Shown here piece by piece: positions 9,030 through 16,755 of a DNA stretch of 64,000 nucleotides. How positions within the stretch are numbered: the first letter of the stretch is position 1; every line of letters begins with the position of its first letter. Origin of the DNA: Paractinoplanes pyxinae (GTDB lineage Bacteria; Actinomycetota; Actinomycetes; Mycobacteriales; Micromonosporaceae); NCBI RefSeq assembly GCF_026626335.1, contig NZ_JAPNTZ010000013.1, positions 186,001 to 250,000 on the forward strand, read 5' to 3'. The notes beneath the pieces were generated by a model. That model had not been told where the DNA came from, searched no databases, and worked only from the letters and a program-made list of their open reading frames with translations. The position numbers and the translations under genes were made by a program.

Positions 9030-9175
9030 GATGCGGCTCAGGGTGACCCGGGAATGACTGGTGGGACGGCGCCGGGGAGCTGCTCATTCATGCGGCGTAC
9101 GTTACGTCGTGCTTCCGCCCGGTTGCCCGGCGACGGTACGGTGCGACGGGCAACCAGCGTCCGGGGAGTAGAAGC

Positions 9176-11866
9176 GTGCGCCACTTCAGGTCGATCTTGT
9201 ACGCCCTCGTGCTGGCCCCGGCGGTGTGGGTGCTCGCGGGCGTGGGTTTCACGCACGATCTGACCGCCCGGGGGCGCGGCGACTTCGCGGTCGAATCGGT
9301 GGCCGGGTTGCTGTTGCTGGTGCTGGCCGGGGCGGCGTACGCCATTCTGCTGTTCGCGCCGATCTCGCCGGCCGGGCCGTTGCTCGGCGGGCTCGCCTTT
9401 CTCGGCATATCGGCGTGGGCCTTGGCGGCGCCTGAGGCATATGCGGGAATCTGGCCGCAGGCGGTGGCCAAGGACGGCTTCGATATCAGCCGGCCGGGAT
9501 ACGGCTTGGCGGCCTTGCTGGCGCTTCCTTTGATCTGTACGGCTTTGAGTGCGCGCCGGTGGGCCCGGTACGAGCCGCCGGTGCTGCCGCTGATCGGGCA
9601 GCTGGGCCGCGCCCGGGGACACGTCGCCATGCCGCCGGCCGTTCCGGCGCAGCCGATTTCCAACGACACCACGGTGGTGGTGCCGGGCCCATCAATCGAT
9701 CCGGACGCCACTACGGTTCTGCCTTCGGAAGAACCGACTGCGGGCACGCCCGTTGTCGGCGAAGCCGTTTCCGGTACGGCGGCAGAGCGCGACCCGGCCG
9801 ACGAGGAAACCGCCGGAACGGCACCGGCGACACCCGTCGAAAGCGCACCGGATTCGGCCGGCAAGTCGGTTCCGCTCGACGAGGACGAGAAAACCGTCGA
9901 AAGCACGCCGGTCGCGACGGCTCCCGCCGACGACACCGCCGCATCCGACGAGGGTCGGGCGGTGGTTGCGGCGCTGGCGGCCGAGGAGCCGTTCAAAATT
10001 GGCGAGGTTGTCGACGTGGCGCCCGAGGACGAGGCGACCATCGCGCTGCTGACCGTCCGGGAGGAGCGGCAGACGGCTGTCGTCGTCTCGTGGGACGAGG
10101 CAGCGACTGTGGCGGCGCTCTCCAACGGCCAGGCGTCGACCAGGTTCGCCACCGTCACGCCGCCGCCGGCCGAGCCCGAGATCCTCAACCCGACGGACGC
10201 CGAGGCCGGCGACAAATTGGGCGTCGGCATTGCGGTCGCGCCAGAGCCCTCCGAGTCGCCGACGGCCGACACTCGAGACAACGACTCGAGCAGCGCGGTC
10301 GCCGGGGTAGCACCGGAATCAGCCGACAGCCAAGTAATCGACGACGCGGCGCTGTCGATCGAGGCCGACCATCAGGCGCGCTCCGAGACCGAAGAGCGGG
10401 ATCGCACGGCCGGGCTCGCCACCGAGCCGGCCGAGACACTGGGCCATGTCGAGGCATCGGCCTCCGAGCTTGCGACCGCCGACTCTGACGCGCAGAACAA
10501 GCTCGCCTCCGAGCCCGTCGGCGAGGCCCCGTCCGCTGTCGAAGAATCGGATGCCGCAGTCGCACTCGCGACGGCTGCGGTGGAGAAGGACGGTGTCGTC
10601 GAAGCGACGCACGATGAGGTCGGCGACCCCGCCACCGAGAGCAACAGCGCCAGTCAGGCCGCCAACCCGTCCCAGCCGGCAGCCGAGCAAGAGGAAGCCA
10701 CAACAGAGTTCACCCTCGAACAGACCGTTGCTTCTGACGCGGACGTCGACGGCGCGAAACAGCATGGCGAAACCAACGATCACCGTCGGTCGGAGGCCGA
10801 GCCGGAGGACGCGACGGTTGATCTCGCTGCGGAGCCGGTCGAGACCGCCGGCAAAGCGGAAGCAGCCGAGGTCAGCGCGCCCGAAAACGCGTCGCCCTCT
10901 GAAGACGAGCCCGCTGACGAGGAGCCGGCCGACGGCGGGTTGCCTGACGACGAGTTCGCGGATCTGTTCGTTGTGGGGCGGGCCAAGCCGGCGCCCAACA
11001 CGCGGGCCGTGCCGCCGGAGTTGGAGGAAACCCGGTCGCTCGACGCGCCGGACCCGGATCGGACCCGGGCCATCCACATCGGCGAGCTGACCACCAAGCT
11101 GCAAGTCACCCCGGCCGACGGACAAGAGCCCGGGACGGTCAACGAGCCCGTCCGGGCGCGGGCGACGGCGGCCGCGCCCGACGTATCGGGGCCCGACCTT
11201 TCCGAGGTCGAGGTCACCCGGTCGCTGAGCGCGCCCGACCCGGACCGGACGCACACCATTGAACTCCGCACCGAGCGGCGGCTTGTCGGCGAGAAGACCA
11301 CGCGGTCGTTGAGCGCACCCGACCCCGACCGCACTCAGGCCATCACCGTCGTGTCGTCGGACGATGAAGAAGAGACGACCCGGTCACTCACCGCGCCCGA
11401 CCCCGACCGCACCCACGCCATCACCATCGTGTCGTCGGACGACGTTGAGACCACCCGGTCGTTCGACGCGCCCGATCCGGACCGGACGCAGCCCATCGCG
11501 GTGGTCGACGGGAACGGCACTCAGGCGCTCAACGAGGCGGACCCGGAGCGTACGCATCTGGTGCGCGTCGCCGAACTGGCTGCTCCACTGCATGTGGTGG
11601 CGCCGGAGCCGCCGGCCGACATGGCTGTCCACCCGGGGCGGGCGGCGGGGCAGAACACCGCCGCCCTGAGCCACACGGGCGACATCGGCGGTGACGAGAC
11701 CCAGGTGATCCGGTTCGACCCGGAGCGTACGCAGGTCGTGCGGCCCGGGACCGTCGAGCCGCCGGGTGAGCGTACGGAGATCGTGCGGTTGCCGGCCAAG
11801 GGCAAGGCCACCGTGCCGGGGCGTGAGGACGAGCCGCAGATTCCGGCTCAGCGCCGGCCGAGCTGA
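9176..11866 (+). CDS. Membrane protein with long acidic disordered tail and TxxI/V repeats
   Basis: 896 residues. GTG 9176 follows a GGGGAG site at good spacing. Residues ~1-130 contain four hydrophobic segments (YALVLAPAVWVLAGVGF; VAGLLLLVLAGAAYAILLF; GPLLGGLAFLGISAWAL; LAALLALPLICTAL). From ~150 to ~610 the chain is acidic, rich in Ala, Glu, Asp, Thr and Pro, and predicted disordered. From ~615 to the end there are eight imperfect repeats built on TRSL.APDPDRTxxI: TRAI, THTI, TQAI, THAI, TQPI, THLV, TQVV and TEIV each follow a D/E-P-x-RT or ERT. Every repeat threonine has I or V at +3. No enzyme domain is visible. lexA follows 63 bp downstream on the same strand. Function unknown; a phosphothreonine scaffold is my hypothesis. 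Confidence 0.85.
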   Translation: MRHFRSILYALVLAPAVWVLAGVGFTHDLTARGRGDFAVESVAGLLLLVLAGAAYAILLFAPISPAGPLLGGLAFLGISAWALAAPEAYAGIWPQAVAKDGFDISRPGYGLAALLALPLICTALSARRWARYEPPVLPLIGQLGRARGHVAMPPAVPAQPISNDTTVVVPGPSIDPDATTVLPSEEPTAGTPVVGEAVSGTAAERDPADEETAGTAPATPVESAPDSAGKSVPLDEDEKTVESTPVATAPADDTAASDEGRAVVAALAAEEPFKIGEVVDVAPEDEATIALLTVREERQTAVVVSWDEAATVAALSNGQASTRFATVTPPPAEPEILNPTDAEAGDKLGVGIAVAPEPSESPTADTRDNDSSSAVAGVAPESADSQVIDDAALSIEADHQARSETEERDRTAGLATEPAETLGHVEASASELATADSDAQNKLASEPVGEAPSAVEESDAAVALATAAVEKDGVVEATHDEVGDPATESNSASQAANPSQPAAEQEEATTEFTLEQTVASDADVDGAKQHGETNDHRRSEAEPEDATVDLAAEPVETAGKAEAAEVSAPENASPSEDEPADEEPADGGLPDDEFADLFVVGRAKPAPNTRAVPPELEETRSLDAPDPDRTRAIHIGELTTKLQVTPADGQEPGTVNEPVRARATAAAPDVSGPDLSEVEVTRSLSAPDPDRTHTIELRTERRLVGEKTTRSLSAPDPDRTQAITVVSSDDEEETTRSLTAPDPDRTHAITIVSSDDVETTRSFDAPDPDRTQPIAVVDGNGTQALNEADPERTHLVRVAELAAPLHVVAPEPPADMAVHPGRAAGQNTAALSHTGDIGGDETQVIRFDPERTQVVRPGTVEPPGERTEIVRLPAKGKATVPGREDEPQIPAQRRPS
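11020..11800 (+). repeat. Coding repeat array (TRSL-x-APDPDRTxxI units)
   Basis: DNA and protein repeats within the C-terminal quarter of the preceding membrane protein. The five best units lie near 11029, 11214, 11299, 11377 and 11449 and share a core encoding APDPDRT; three degenerate units near 11515, 11695 and 11764 keep only (D)P-E-RT or ERT plus the hydrophobic +3 residue. Unit spacing shrinks from ~185 to 72-78 nt in the best-conserved part, which suggests recent local duplication there. Confidence 0.8.
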
Positions 11867-11893
11867 CGGTTGTGGATGCTCACCCGTTCGAGT

Positions 11894-11930
11894 CGTACAG
11901 ATGATCGAAGAATGTAGTATCATCCTCGCA
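11894..11930 (+). promoter_or_regulatory. Likely leaderless lexA promoter with inverted repeat
   Basis: TATCAT at 11918-11923 matches the -10 consensus at five of six positions and places the transcription start at or next to the ATG at 11930. No Shine-Dalgarno precedes that ATG, consistent with a leaderless mRNA. The -35 is weak (CGTACA at 11894-11899). An inverted repeat GATGAT (11900-11905) / ATCATC (11919-11924) overlaps the -10. A GTTCGA half-site of the actinobacterial SOS box lies at about 11886-11891, but no full TCGAAC-N4-GTTCGA is present. Confidence 0.5.
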
Positions 11931-12538
11931 TGTCCACGGACGACGTGCCCCTGAGCAAGCGTCAACGGCAGATCCACTCGATGATCCGCGAGTGGATCGA
12001 CCAGCACGGCTATCCACCGACCATCCGCGAGATCGGCGCCGCCGTCGGGCTCGACTCGCCGTCGTCAGTGGCCCATCAGCTCAAGGTTCTCGAAGAGCGG
12101 GGCTACATCCGGCGCGGGGCCCGCGGCTCCCGCGCGATCGACGTTCGCACCCCGGGTGAGCAGGCCAATGTGCCCGTTCCCGTGCTGGGCACGATCGCGG
12201 CCGGCACGCCGATCCTGGCCGACGAGCACGTCGACGAAGAGCTCAACCTGCCGCTGAGCCTGGTCGGCCACGGCACGCTGTTCGCGCTCAAGGTCAAGGG
12301 CGACTCGATGATCGAGGCGGCGATCTGCGACGGCGACACCGTGGTGGTGCGTCAGCAGCAGGTGGCCGACAACGGCGACATCGTGGCCGCGATGATCGAC
12401 GGCGAGGCCACGGTCAAGGTCTTCCAGCGCGTCGGCGGCCACATCCAGCTGGTTCCGCGCAACGCGGCCTACGACGTCATCCCGGGCGACGACGCCACCA
12501 TCCTCGGCAAGGTGGTCACGGTTCTGCGCCGGGTCTGA
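11930..12538 (+). CDS. lexA: LexA SOS repressor
   Basis: Transcriptional repressor of DNA-damage genes that self-cleaves when RecA filaments form. The N-terminal winged helix-turn-helix covers residues ~8-70 (SKRQRQIHSMIREWI, PPTIREIGAAVGLDSPSSV, HQLKVLEERGYI). The S24 peptidase half has the Ala91-Gly92 cleavage site in GTIAAGTP, catalytic Ser126 in KGDSMIEA and Lys163 in GEATVKVF. At 202 residues it is shorter than many actinobacterial LexA proteins, which carry an N-terminal extension; the start is fixed here by the leaderless promoter. Two strong hairpins follow the stop. Cytosolic dimer. Confidence 0.97.
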   Translation: MSTDDVPLSKRQRQIHSMIREWIDQHGYPPTIREIGAAVGLDSPSSVAHQLKVLEERGYIRRGARGSRAIDVRTPGEQANVPVPVLGTIAAGTPILADEHVDEELNLPLSLVGHGTLFALKVKGDSMIEAAICDGDTVVVRQQQVADNGDIVAAMIDGEATVKVFQRVGGHIQLVPRNAAYDVIPGDDATILGKVVTVLRRV

Positions 12539-12557
12539 GCTTCTTTCCCGGTACGAG

Positions 12558-12588
12558 CTCGGGCCGCACCGAGGCGATGCGGCCCGAG
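12558..12588 (+). terminator. Hairpin 1 after lexA
   Basis: Perfect 11-bp stem CTCGGGCCGCA / TGCGGCCCGAG with a 9-nt loop, 20 nt past the lexA stop. No U-tract follows, as is common for actinobacterial terminators. Confidence 0.7.
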
Positions 12589-12607
12589 CACCGGGGTGGT
12601 TCCCGGC

Positions 12608-12644
12608 GCGGAATCGAGAGCATGGACGGAACTCTCGATTCCGC
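12608..12644 (+). terminator. Hairpin 2 after lexA
   Basis: Perfect 13-bp stem GCGGAATCGAGAG / CTCTCGATTCCGC with an 11-nt loop, lying between the ends of lexA and the convergent secreted-protein gene. It could terminate either strand. Confidence 0.65.
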
Positions 12645-12725
12645 TACCGGTCAGGCCGGGTGGCTCACGCCGCGACGGTTCGGGGCGCCGCAGCCGCCGA
12701 GCTCTCCAGCCGGTTGTGACTCAGG

Positions 12726-13115
12726 TCAGCGGCGCGGGCCGTGACCGTGGTGGCCGCCGTGACCGCCGTGGTGGCCACCGAACGGGCCGTGACCGTGGCC
12801 GCCGCCACGCCAGTTCTGCTCGACCTCGAGGGCCCACAGGCCGCGCTTGAAGCCGAAGCGCACCCGGTCGCAGTCGTAGTCGTCCCAGCGGTCGCGGATC
12901 TCGCCGATGCGGCCGGCCCGCTCGCAGGCGCCCCGCGTGCGGAAGTAACCGGCGATCCGGTCGCGGTCCCCGTGCTTCTGGACCTTCGTCGTGGTCGCGG
13001 GCTTGGCAGCCGGCGCGTCCGCGCTGCCCGCGGCGAGCGCCGGGCCGGCGCCGATCGTCGCGCCCGCCATCAGGCCCAGGCCCAGCATGGTGAACATCCG
13101 AGCTGTCTTGCTCAT
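12726..13115 (-). CDS. Small secreted protein with His/Gly-rich tail
   Basis: 129 residues. ATG 13115 is fixed by a GGAGG ribosome-binding site 5-9 nt upstream. A signal peptide is clear: MSKTARMF, hydrophobic MLGLGLMAGATIGAG, then a PALAAGS signal-peptidase site. A Lys/Thr linker leads to a ~45-residue charged module with two cysteines (TRGACERAG and DYDCDRVRFG), which could form a disulfide, and the tail is Gly/His-rich (about ten His in the last 30 residues), suggesting metal binding. A TATAAG -10-like hexamer lies at 13186-13191 on the minus strand. Family not recognised; extracellular role unknown. Confidence 0.85.
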   Translation of the reverse strand: MSKTARMFTMLGLGLMAGATIGAGPALAAGSADAPAAKPATTTKVQKHGDRDRIAGYFRTRGACERAGRIGEIRDRWDDYDCDRVRFGFKRGLWALEVEQNWRGGGHGHGPFGGHHGGHGGHHGHGPRR

Positions 13116-13232
13116 CTCAACCTCCAAGTGGTTCCTGCCTTACGCCACAGATCGTGGCATATCGGACGTAGGGGACACCGAGAGGCTTATACGTACTTTC
13201 GGCTGATCTTGACTGACCGTTTGTGCCGCGGG

Positions 13233-14147
13233 TCACACTTCACTTTTCACGGCCAGGGCGGTGGCCAGGGCGGTGGTGAAGTCGCTCAGAACGTCGGGAT
13301 CGGGTGCATGATCGGGGTTCACCTCGGTGAGCACCAGGGCGGCCAGACGCGGGCTCCGGGCGAAGACGGACACGCTGGTCATGGCCTCGTGCAGGGACAG
13401 GCCGATGGGGTCGCCGCCCGAGTCGGGCACGTCGGCGATCGGCATGTCGGCGAAGCGGAGCACGTCCACGTCGAAGTGCAGAACGAACGATTCGCCGGCG
13501 GACTCGGCCGCGGCCAGCGCCTTGGTCGCCGCGGCGTGCGCGTCGTTGTGCACGTCGAGAGCCGTGATTCGCGTGATGGACAGCTCTTCGAGCAGGTCAC
13601 GTTCGTGGTCCGGGCCGTCGGCGGGCAGAGCGTCCCCATAGGACACCACGCGGTCGGGTGTGAGCGGCGGGCCGACGGCAGCCACCTCGGGCAGGTGGCC
13701 GGGAAGGCGCAGCAGGTGGGCAACGCCCATGGCGTCCAGGTTGCCGTTGGCTCGGCTGTCGGGGGTGAACAGGTCGGGGCCACCGTCCATATAGAGCAGT
13801 GCCGGATCGCGCGCCGCCCGGGCGAATCCGGCCATCACACCGACGGTGATGCTGCAGTCGCCGCCCACGACCAATGGCGTACGCCCAATAGCGAGAACAC
13901 CCGCGACGGCGACCGCCACGTCTTCGGCGACAGCGGCCACCGCCGCGGCGTTCTGGCCGTTGGGCCGGGCCGGATCGGGGCACCACCGGAAGCCCGGAAC
14001 GTCACCGTGGTCGTCGACGTCAAGGCCGCCGGCCCGCAGATCGTTGACCAATCCGGCCGCGCGCAACGCGGCCGGCCCCTGCTCCAGACCGGGGGTGTGC
14101 GCCCCGGCACTCGACGGAACTCCCAGCACTGACCACTGACGGCTCAT
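13233..14147 (-). CDS. Arginase/agmatinase-fold protein with altered metal site
   Basis: 304 residues with the ureohydrolase layout. ATG 14147 (MSRQWSVLGVPSSAGAHTPG) follows a GGGG. Arginases bind two Mn ions through GGDHS, DAHxD and SxDxD. Here the corresponding segments are VVGGDCSITVG, LLYMDGGPDLF and FVLHFDVDVL, so the Asp ligands are kept but the two His ligands are replaced by Cys and Gly. It may bind metal differently, or be inactive and structural. Its annotation as a hydrolase should be treated as fold-level only. It stands alone, with 20 bp to the ABC permease upstream on the same strand, so it could be the last gene of the PadR operon. Confidence 0.85.
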   Translation of the reverse strand: MSRQWSVLGVPSSAGAHTPGLEQGPAALRAAGLVNDLRAGGLDVDDHGDVPGFRWCPDPARPNGQNAAAVAAVAEDVAVAVAGVLAIGRTPLVVGGDCSITVGVMAGFARAARDPALLYMDGGPDLFTPDSRANGNLDAMGVAHLLRLPGHLPEVAAVGPPLTPDRVVSYGDALPADGPDHERDLLEELSITRITALDVHNDAHAAATKALAAAESAGESFVLHFDVDVLRFADMPIADVPDSGGDPIGLSLHEAMTSVSVFARSPRLAALVLTEVNPDHAPDPDVLSDFTTALATALAVKSEV

Positions 14148-14167
14148 GACCCCATATTGACGCTGGA

Positions 14168-14842
14168 TCACGGCTCCGGGTAGCGGGCCAGGCGCAGGCG
14201 CCACTGGAACACGGCCAGCGTGCCCCCGGCGCAGATCAACCAGGTGAGGCCCGCGTGCGCCAGACCGTGGAGCACCATTTCCGCGGAACCGCCGTCCACC
14301 GCGTACGTGCCGATTTCGCGCGCCGACCAGAAGGGCATCAGCTTGGCGGTGAGGCCGGCGGGGTCGGCCAGCATCTGCACGGCCACCACGCTCAGCAGAG
14401 CCAGCGCGCCCTCGAGCTCGCGCGGCAGCAACGCGCCGATCAAGCTGCCGAGCGGGGCCGCGACCACCGCCGAGACCAGCATCATCAGCGCGGCCGCCCA
14501 CGGGTGCAGCACGTCCTGGTCGAGCCAGGCCAGCAACCAGTAGCCGGCGGCCAGGGCCACTCCGACGCCGGTCATGGCAAGCAGGCGGCCGCCGATGATG
14601 CTGACCACCGACGCTCCGGTCAGGCGCAAGCGAGGGTCGACCCCGCGGGAGGCGTTGACCACGAACAGCGTCAGCGTCGAGATCGCCCAGCCGATGCCGA
14701 GTGTCAGCATGCGCATCGACTGGCCGGTGGCGTCCCGGCGTACGAGATAGAACCAGAACGGCAAAGCGATCACCAGGGCCAGCGCGGCCCAGCGCCGCCT
14801 GACCTCCCGCGCCGAGAGCGTGGCCACCACGAGTGTCGTCAT
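14168..14842 (-). CDS. ABC transporter permease subunit
   Basis: 224-residue integral membrane protein with about six hydrophobic segments (for example ALALVIALPFWFYLV, LGIGWAISTLTLFVV, LLAMTGVGVALAAGYWLLAW, AAALMMLVSAVVAAPLGSLI). It pairs with the ATPase immediately upstream: the start ATG at 14842 overlaps the ATPase stop by 4 nt, indicating translational coupling. No substrate can be inferred. Such small PadR-controlled ABC pairs are usually drug or peptide exporters, but that is family-level guesswork. Confidence 0.85.
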   Translation of the reverse strand: MTTLVVATLSAREVRRRWAALALVIALPFWFYLVRRDATGQSMRMLTLGIGWAISTLTLFVVNASRGVDPRLRLTGASVVSIIGGRLLAMTGVGVALAAGYWLLAWLDQDVLHPWAAALMMLVSAVVAAPLGSLIGALLPRELEGALALLSVVAVQMLADPAGLTAKLMPFWSAREIGTYAVDGGSAEMVLHGLAHAGLTWLICAGGTLAVFQWRLRLARYPEP

Positions 14843-15651
14843 CGTTCCCCCAGATCGAGCACGTGGTCGACGTTCTGCAGGTCGTGCAGCAGGTGGGTGA
14901 CCACCACGACGGCCCGGCCGGCGTCGCGCCAGGCGAACACCTGCTGCCAGAAGTCCACATAGGTGCCCTGGTCGAAGCCCTGGTAGGGCTCGTCCAACAG
15001 CAGCAGGTCGGGTGCGTGCAGCTCGCCCAGCACGAGGTTGAGCTTCTGCCGGGTGCCGCCGGACATCTGCTGGGCCCGCTGCTGCCGGCCCGGTCGCCAG
15101 GCGAGACGGGTGGCCAGGTGCACGCCGGTGGAGCGGGCCCGTCCCGGCACCATGCCCGCCGCCGCGCCGAACAGCGTGAAGTGTTCCTCCGCGGTCAGCC
15201 AGCCGGCTGTGCCGCCGTCCTGCGGGACGAAACCGACCCGCCGGGTGCGCTTCACCGTGCCGCCGCTGGGCCTGGTCAGGCCGGCACAGATGCGCAGCAG
15301 CGTGGACTTGCCGCAGCCGTTGGCGCCGACGATCGCGGCCACCTCTCCCCCGCGCACGGTGAGGTCGACGCCGGTGAAGACGGTCTGACGGCGATAGCGC
15401 TTGCTCACTCCGGTGAGGCTCAGCATGACCGGTCCGGGTTCATATCTCGTACGCGGGGAAAGCGCAGCCGGCGCGCTGAGCTCAGCCACCAGATGGCGGG
15501 CGTAGAGGTGCGCGGGCCCGAAGATCTCGGCCGGCACGCCGGCGGTCTCGGCGGCCTGCTGCGCGGTCTCGTCGGCGAGTCGCCGGGCCCGCCCGGGCTG
15601 CACCCCGAGGCGCAACAGCTCGGCCTCGAAGGCCTGCGGCCAGTCAGTCAC
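14839..15651 (-). CDS. ABC transporter ATPase with N-terminal helical domain
   Basis: 270 residues. The first ~75 form a helical module (DWPQAFEAELLRLGVQPGRARRL..., HLYARHLVAEL) resembling the small helical domains found in PadR/HAAS-associated proteins; the ATPase follows. Walker A is GANGCGKST, the signature is MSGGTRQKL, Walker B is DLLLLDEP and the H-loop lies in VVVVTHLLHD. GTG 15651 is chosen because GAGGT sits 6 nt upstream and the start lies inside the end of the padR gene (8-nt overlap), so the two are translationally coupled. Works with the downstream permease. Confidence 0.92.
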   Translation of the reverse strand: MTDWPQAFEAELLRLGVQPGRARRLADETAQQAAETAGVPAEIFGPAHLYARHLVAELSAPAALSPRTRYEPGPVMLSLTGVSKRYRRQTVFTGVDLTVRGGEVAAIVGANGCGKSTLLRICAGLTRPSGGTVKRTRRVGFVPQDGGTAGWLTAEEHFTLFGAAAGMVPGRARSTGVHLATRLAWRPGRQQRAQQMSGGTRQKLNLVLGELHAPDLLLLDEPYQGFDQGTYVDFWQQVFAWRDAGRAVVVVTHLLHDLQNVDHVLDLGER

Positions 15652-15979
15652 GGGAGACCTCGCTGGCACTCAGCAGCGCGTCGACGCCGTCGCGGAACCG
15701 GCGCCAGTCGGCGGCCTGACCATCGAGCAGCTCCCGCCCGGCGTCGGTGATCGCGTAGTACTTGCGACGGGGGCCGGCCTCGGACGGGGCCCAGCTGGGA
15801 GTGGCGAGCCCCTGCTCCTCGAGCCGCAGCAGCGCCGGATAGAGCGTGCCACCGGGGACGTCGGCCACACCGGCCGCCGCCAGTCGTTGCGAAAGCCCGT
15901 AGCCGTAGTCGGCCCGTTCCCGCAGCATCGCCAGCAGACAGAGATCAAGAAACCCGTGCAGCCAGGGCCGTGGAGTCAT
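15644..15979 (-). CDS. PadR-family transcriptional regulator
   Basis: 111-residue winged helix-turn-helix repressor, cytosolic dimer. Typical PadR core: GFLDLCLLAMLRERADYGYGL, GGTLYPALLRLEEQGL and RRKYYAITDAGRELL. First gene of a padR-ATPase-permease operon with overlapping coding regions; such regulators usually repress their own operon until a transported toxic compound binds. A near-perfect inverted repeat immediately upstream (15982-16018) is the likely operator. Confidence 0.95.
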   Translation of the reverse strand: MTPRPWLHGFLDLCLLAMLRERADYGYGLSQRLAAAGVADVPGGTLYPALLRLEEQGLATPSWAPSEAGPRRKYYAITDAGRELLDGQAADWRRFRDGVDALLSASEVSRD

Positions 15980-15981
15980 GA

Positions 15982-16018
15982 GTAGGCAGGCTACCTGGTT
16001 AGCAGACAGCCTGACTAC
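15982..16018. promoter_or_regulatory. Candidate PadR operator (inverted repeat)
   Basis: GTAGGCAGGCT (15982-15992) and AGCCTGACTAC (16008-16018) are inverted repeats matching at 10 of 11 positions with a 15-nt spacer. The repeat begins 3 bp upstream of the padR start codon, where self-repression would be expected. Confidence 0.6.
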
Positions 16019-16113
16019 CCGGTCCGTCCGACGTGATCATCCGGCCGAGCGGTCGATCCCGGCGACGGCGACCCGACGTAGCGTCGTGACCAGCCCCCGC
16101 CCTGGAAGGACGC

Positions 16114-16755
16114 ATGACCGACAACGATCGCCGCGAGGTCAACCGGGCGGCGATCGCTTTGGTGGCCGCCGTCATCCTGAGCATGGGAGCCGCGGGGTAC
16201 GCCGGCTTCTGGATCGCCCACGACGACGAGCCGAGCCCTCAGGCCGCGGCGCCCACGCCCGCGCCCGTCCCCACGGCGTTCCCCTCGCTGGCCATCCCGC
16301 TGCTGCCGCCGCCGGTGACAACGCCGCCGCCGTCCACCACTTCAGCGCCCGCCAAGAGGGCCACGCCGACGCCGACGCCGACGTCAACCCCGCCGCGCAC
16401 CACCCGCCCGCCGGCGAAGACACCCCGCTGGGAGGAAGAGGTCATCGCCGCCACCAGCGTCCTCACCACCGGGCAGAGCTGGTCGACCAACCGCCTGCGC
16501 CTCACGGTGACCACCGGCGGCAACCTCGTTCTGCAGGATCAGGGCCGCACCGTCTGGCAGACCGGCACCAAGAACGGCGTCAAGCTCGTCATGCAGAACG
16601 ACGGCCACTTGGTCCTCTACGACGCGAACAACGGAACCGCCTTCAGCAGCGGCACAGCCGGCAACCCCGGCGCGGTTCTGATCCTGCGACCCGACGGCAA
16701 CATGGTCATCGCCCTGAACGGCCGGATCCTCTTCGAAACCGGCACCGGCGATTGA
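16114..16755 (+). CDS. Membrane-anchored B-type (bulb) lectin protein
   Basis: 213 residues. A single N-terminal membrane helix (AAIALVAAVILSMGAAGYAGFWIA) without a clear cleavage site is followed by a ~65-residue Pro/Thr/Ala-rich wall-spanning linker and a C-terminal beta-prism lectin domain (~105-213). The domain shows three bulb-lectin sugar-binding motifs of the QxDxNxVxY type, in variant form: LTVTTGGNLVLQD, LVMQNDGHLVLYD and LILRPDGNMVIAL. The variants keep the Asn/His-x-Val core but lose some Gln/Tyr positions, so mannose binding is plausible, not assured. Type II surface protein; divergent from padR. Confidence 0.88.
   Translation: MTDNDRREVNRAAIALVAAVILSMGAAGYAGFWIAHDDEPSPQAAAPTPAPVPTAFPSLAIPLLPPPVTTPPPSTTSAPAKRATPTPTPTSTPPRTTRPPAKTPRWEEEVIAATSVLTTGQSWSTNRLRLTVTTGGNLVLQDQGRTVWQTGTKNGVKLVMQNDGHLVLYDANNGTAFSSGTAGNPGAVLILRPDGNMVIALNGRILFETGTGD

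Noticed and set aside
11886..11905. Full SOS box before lexA
   Set aside because: Only a GTTCGA half-site is visible; the second half is not present at the required spacing.
13191..14960. Long frame fusing the arginase-like gene with upstream sequence
   Set aside because: The upstream part is the shadow of the ABC permease gene; the ATG at 14147 with GGGG starts the real protein.
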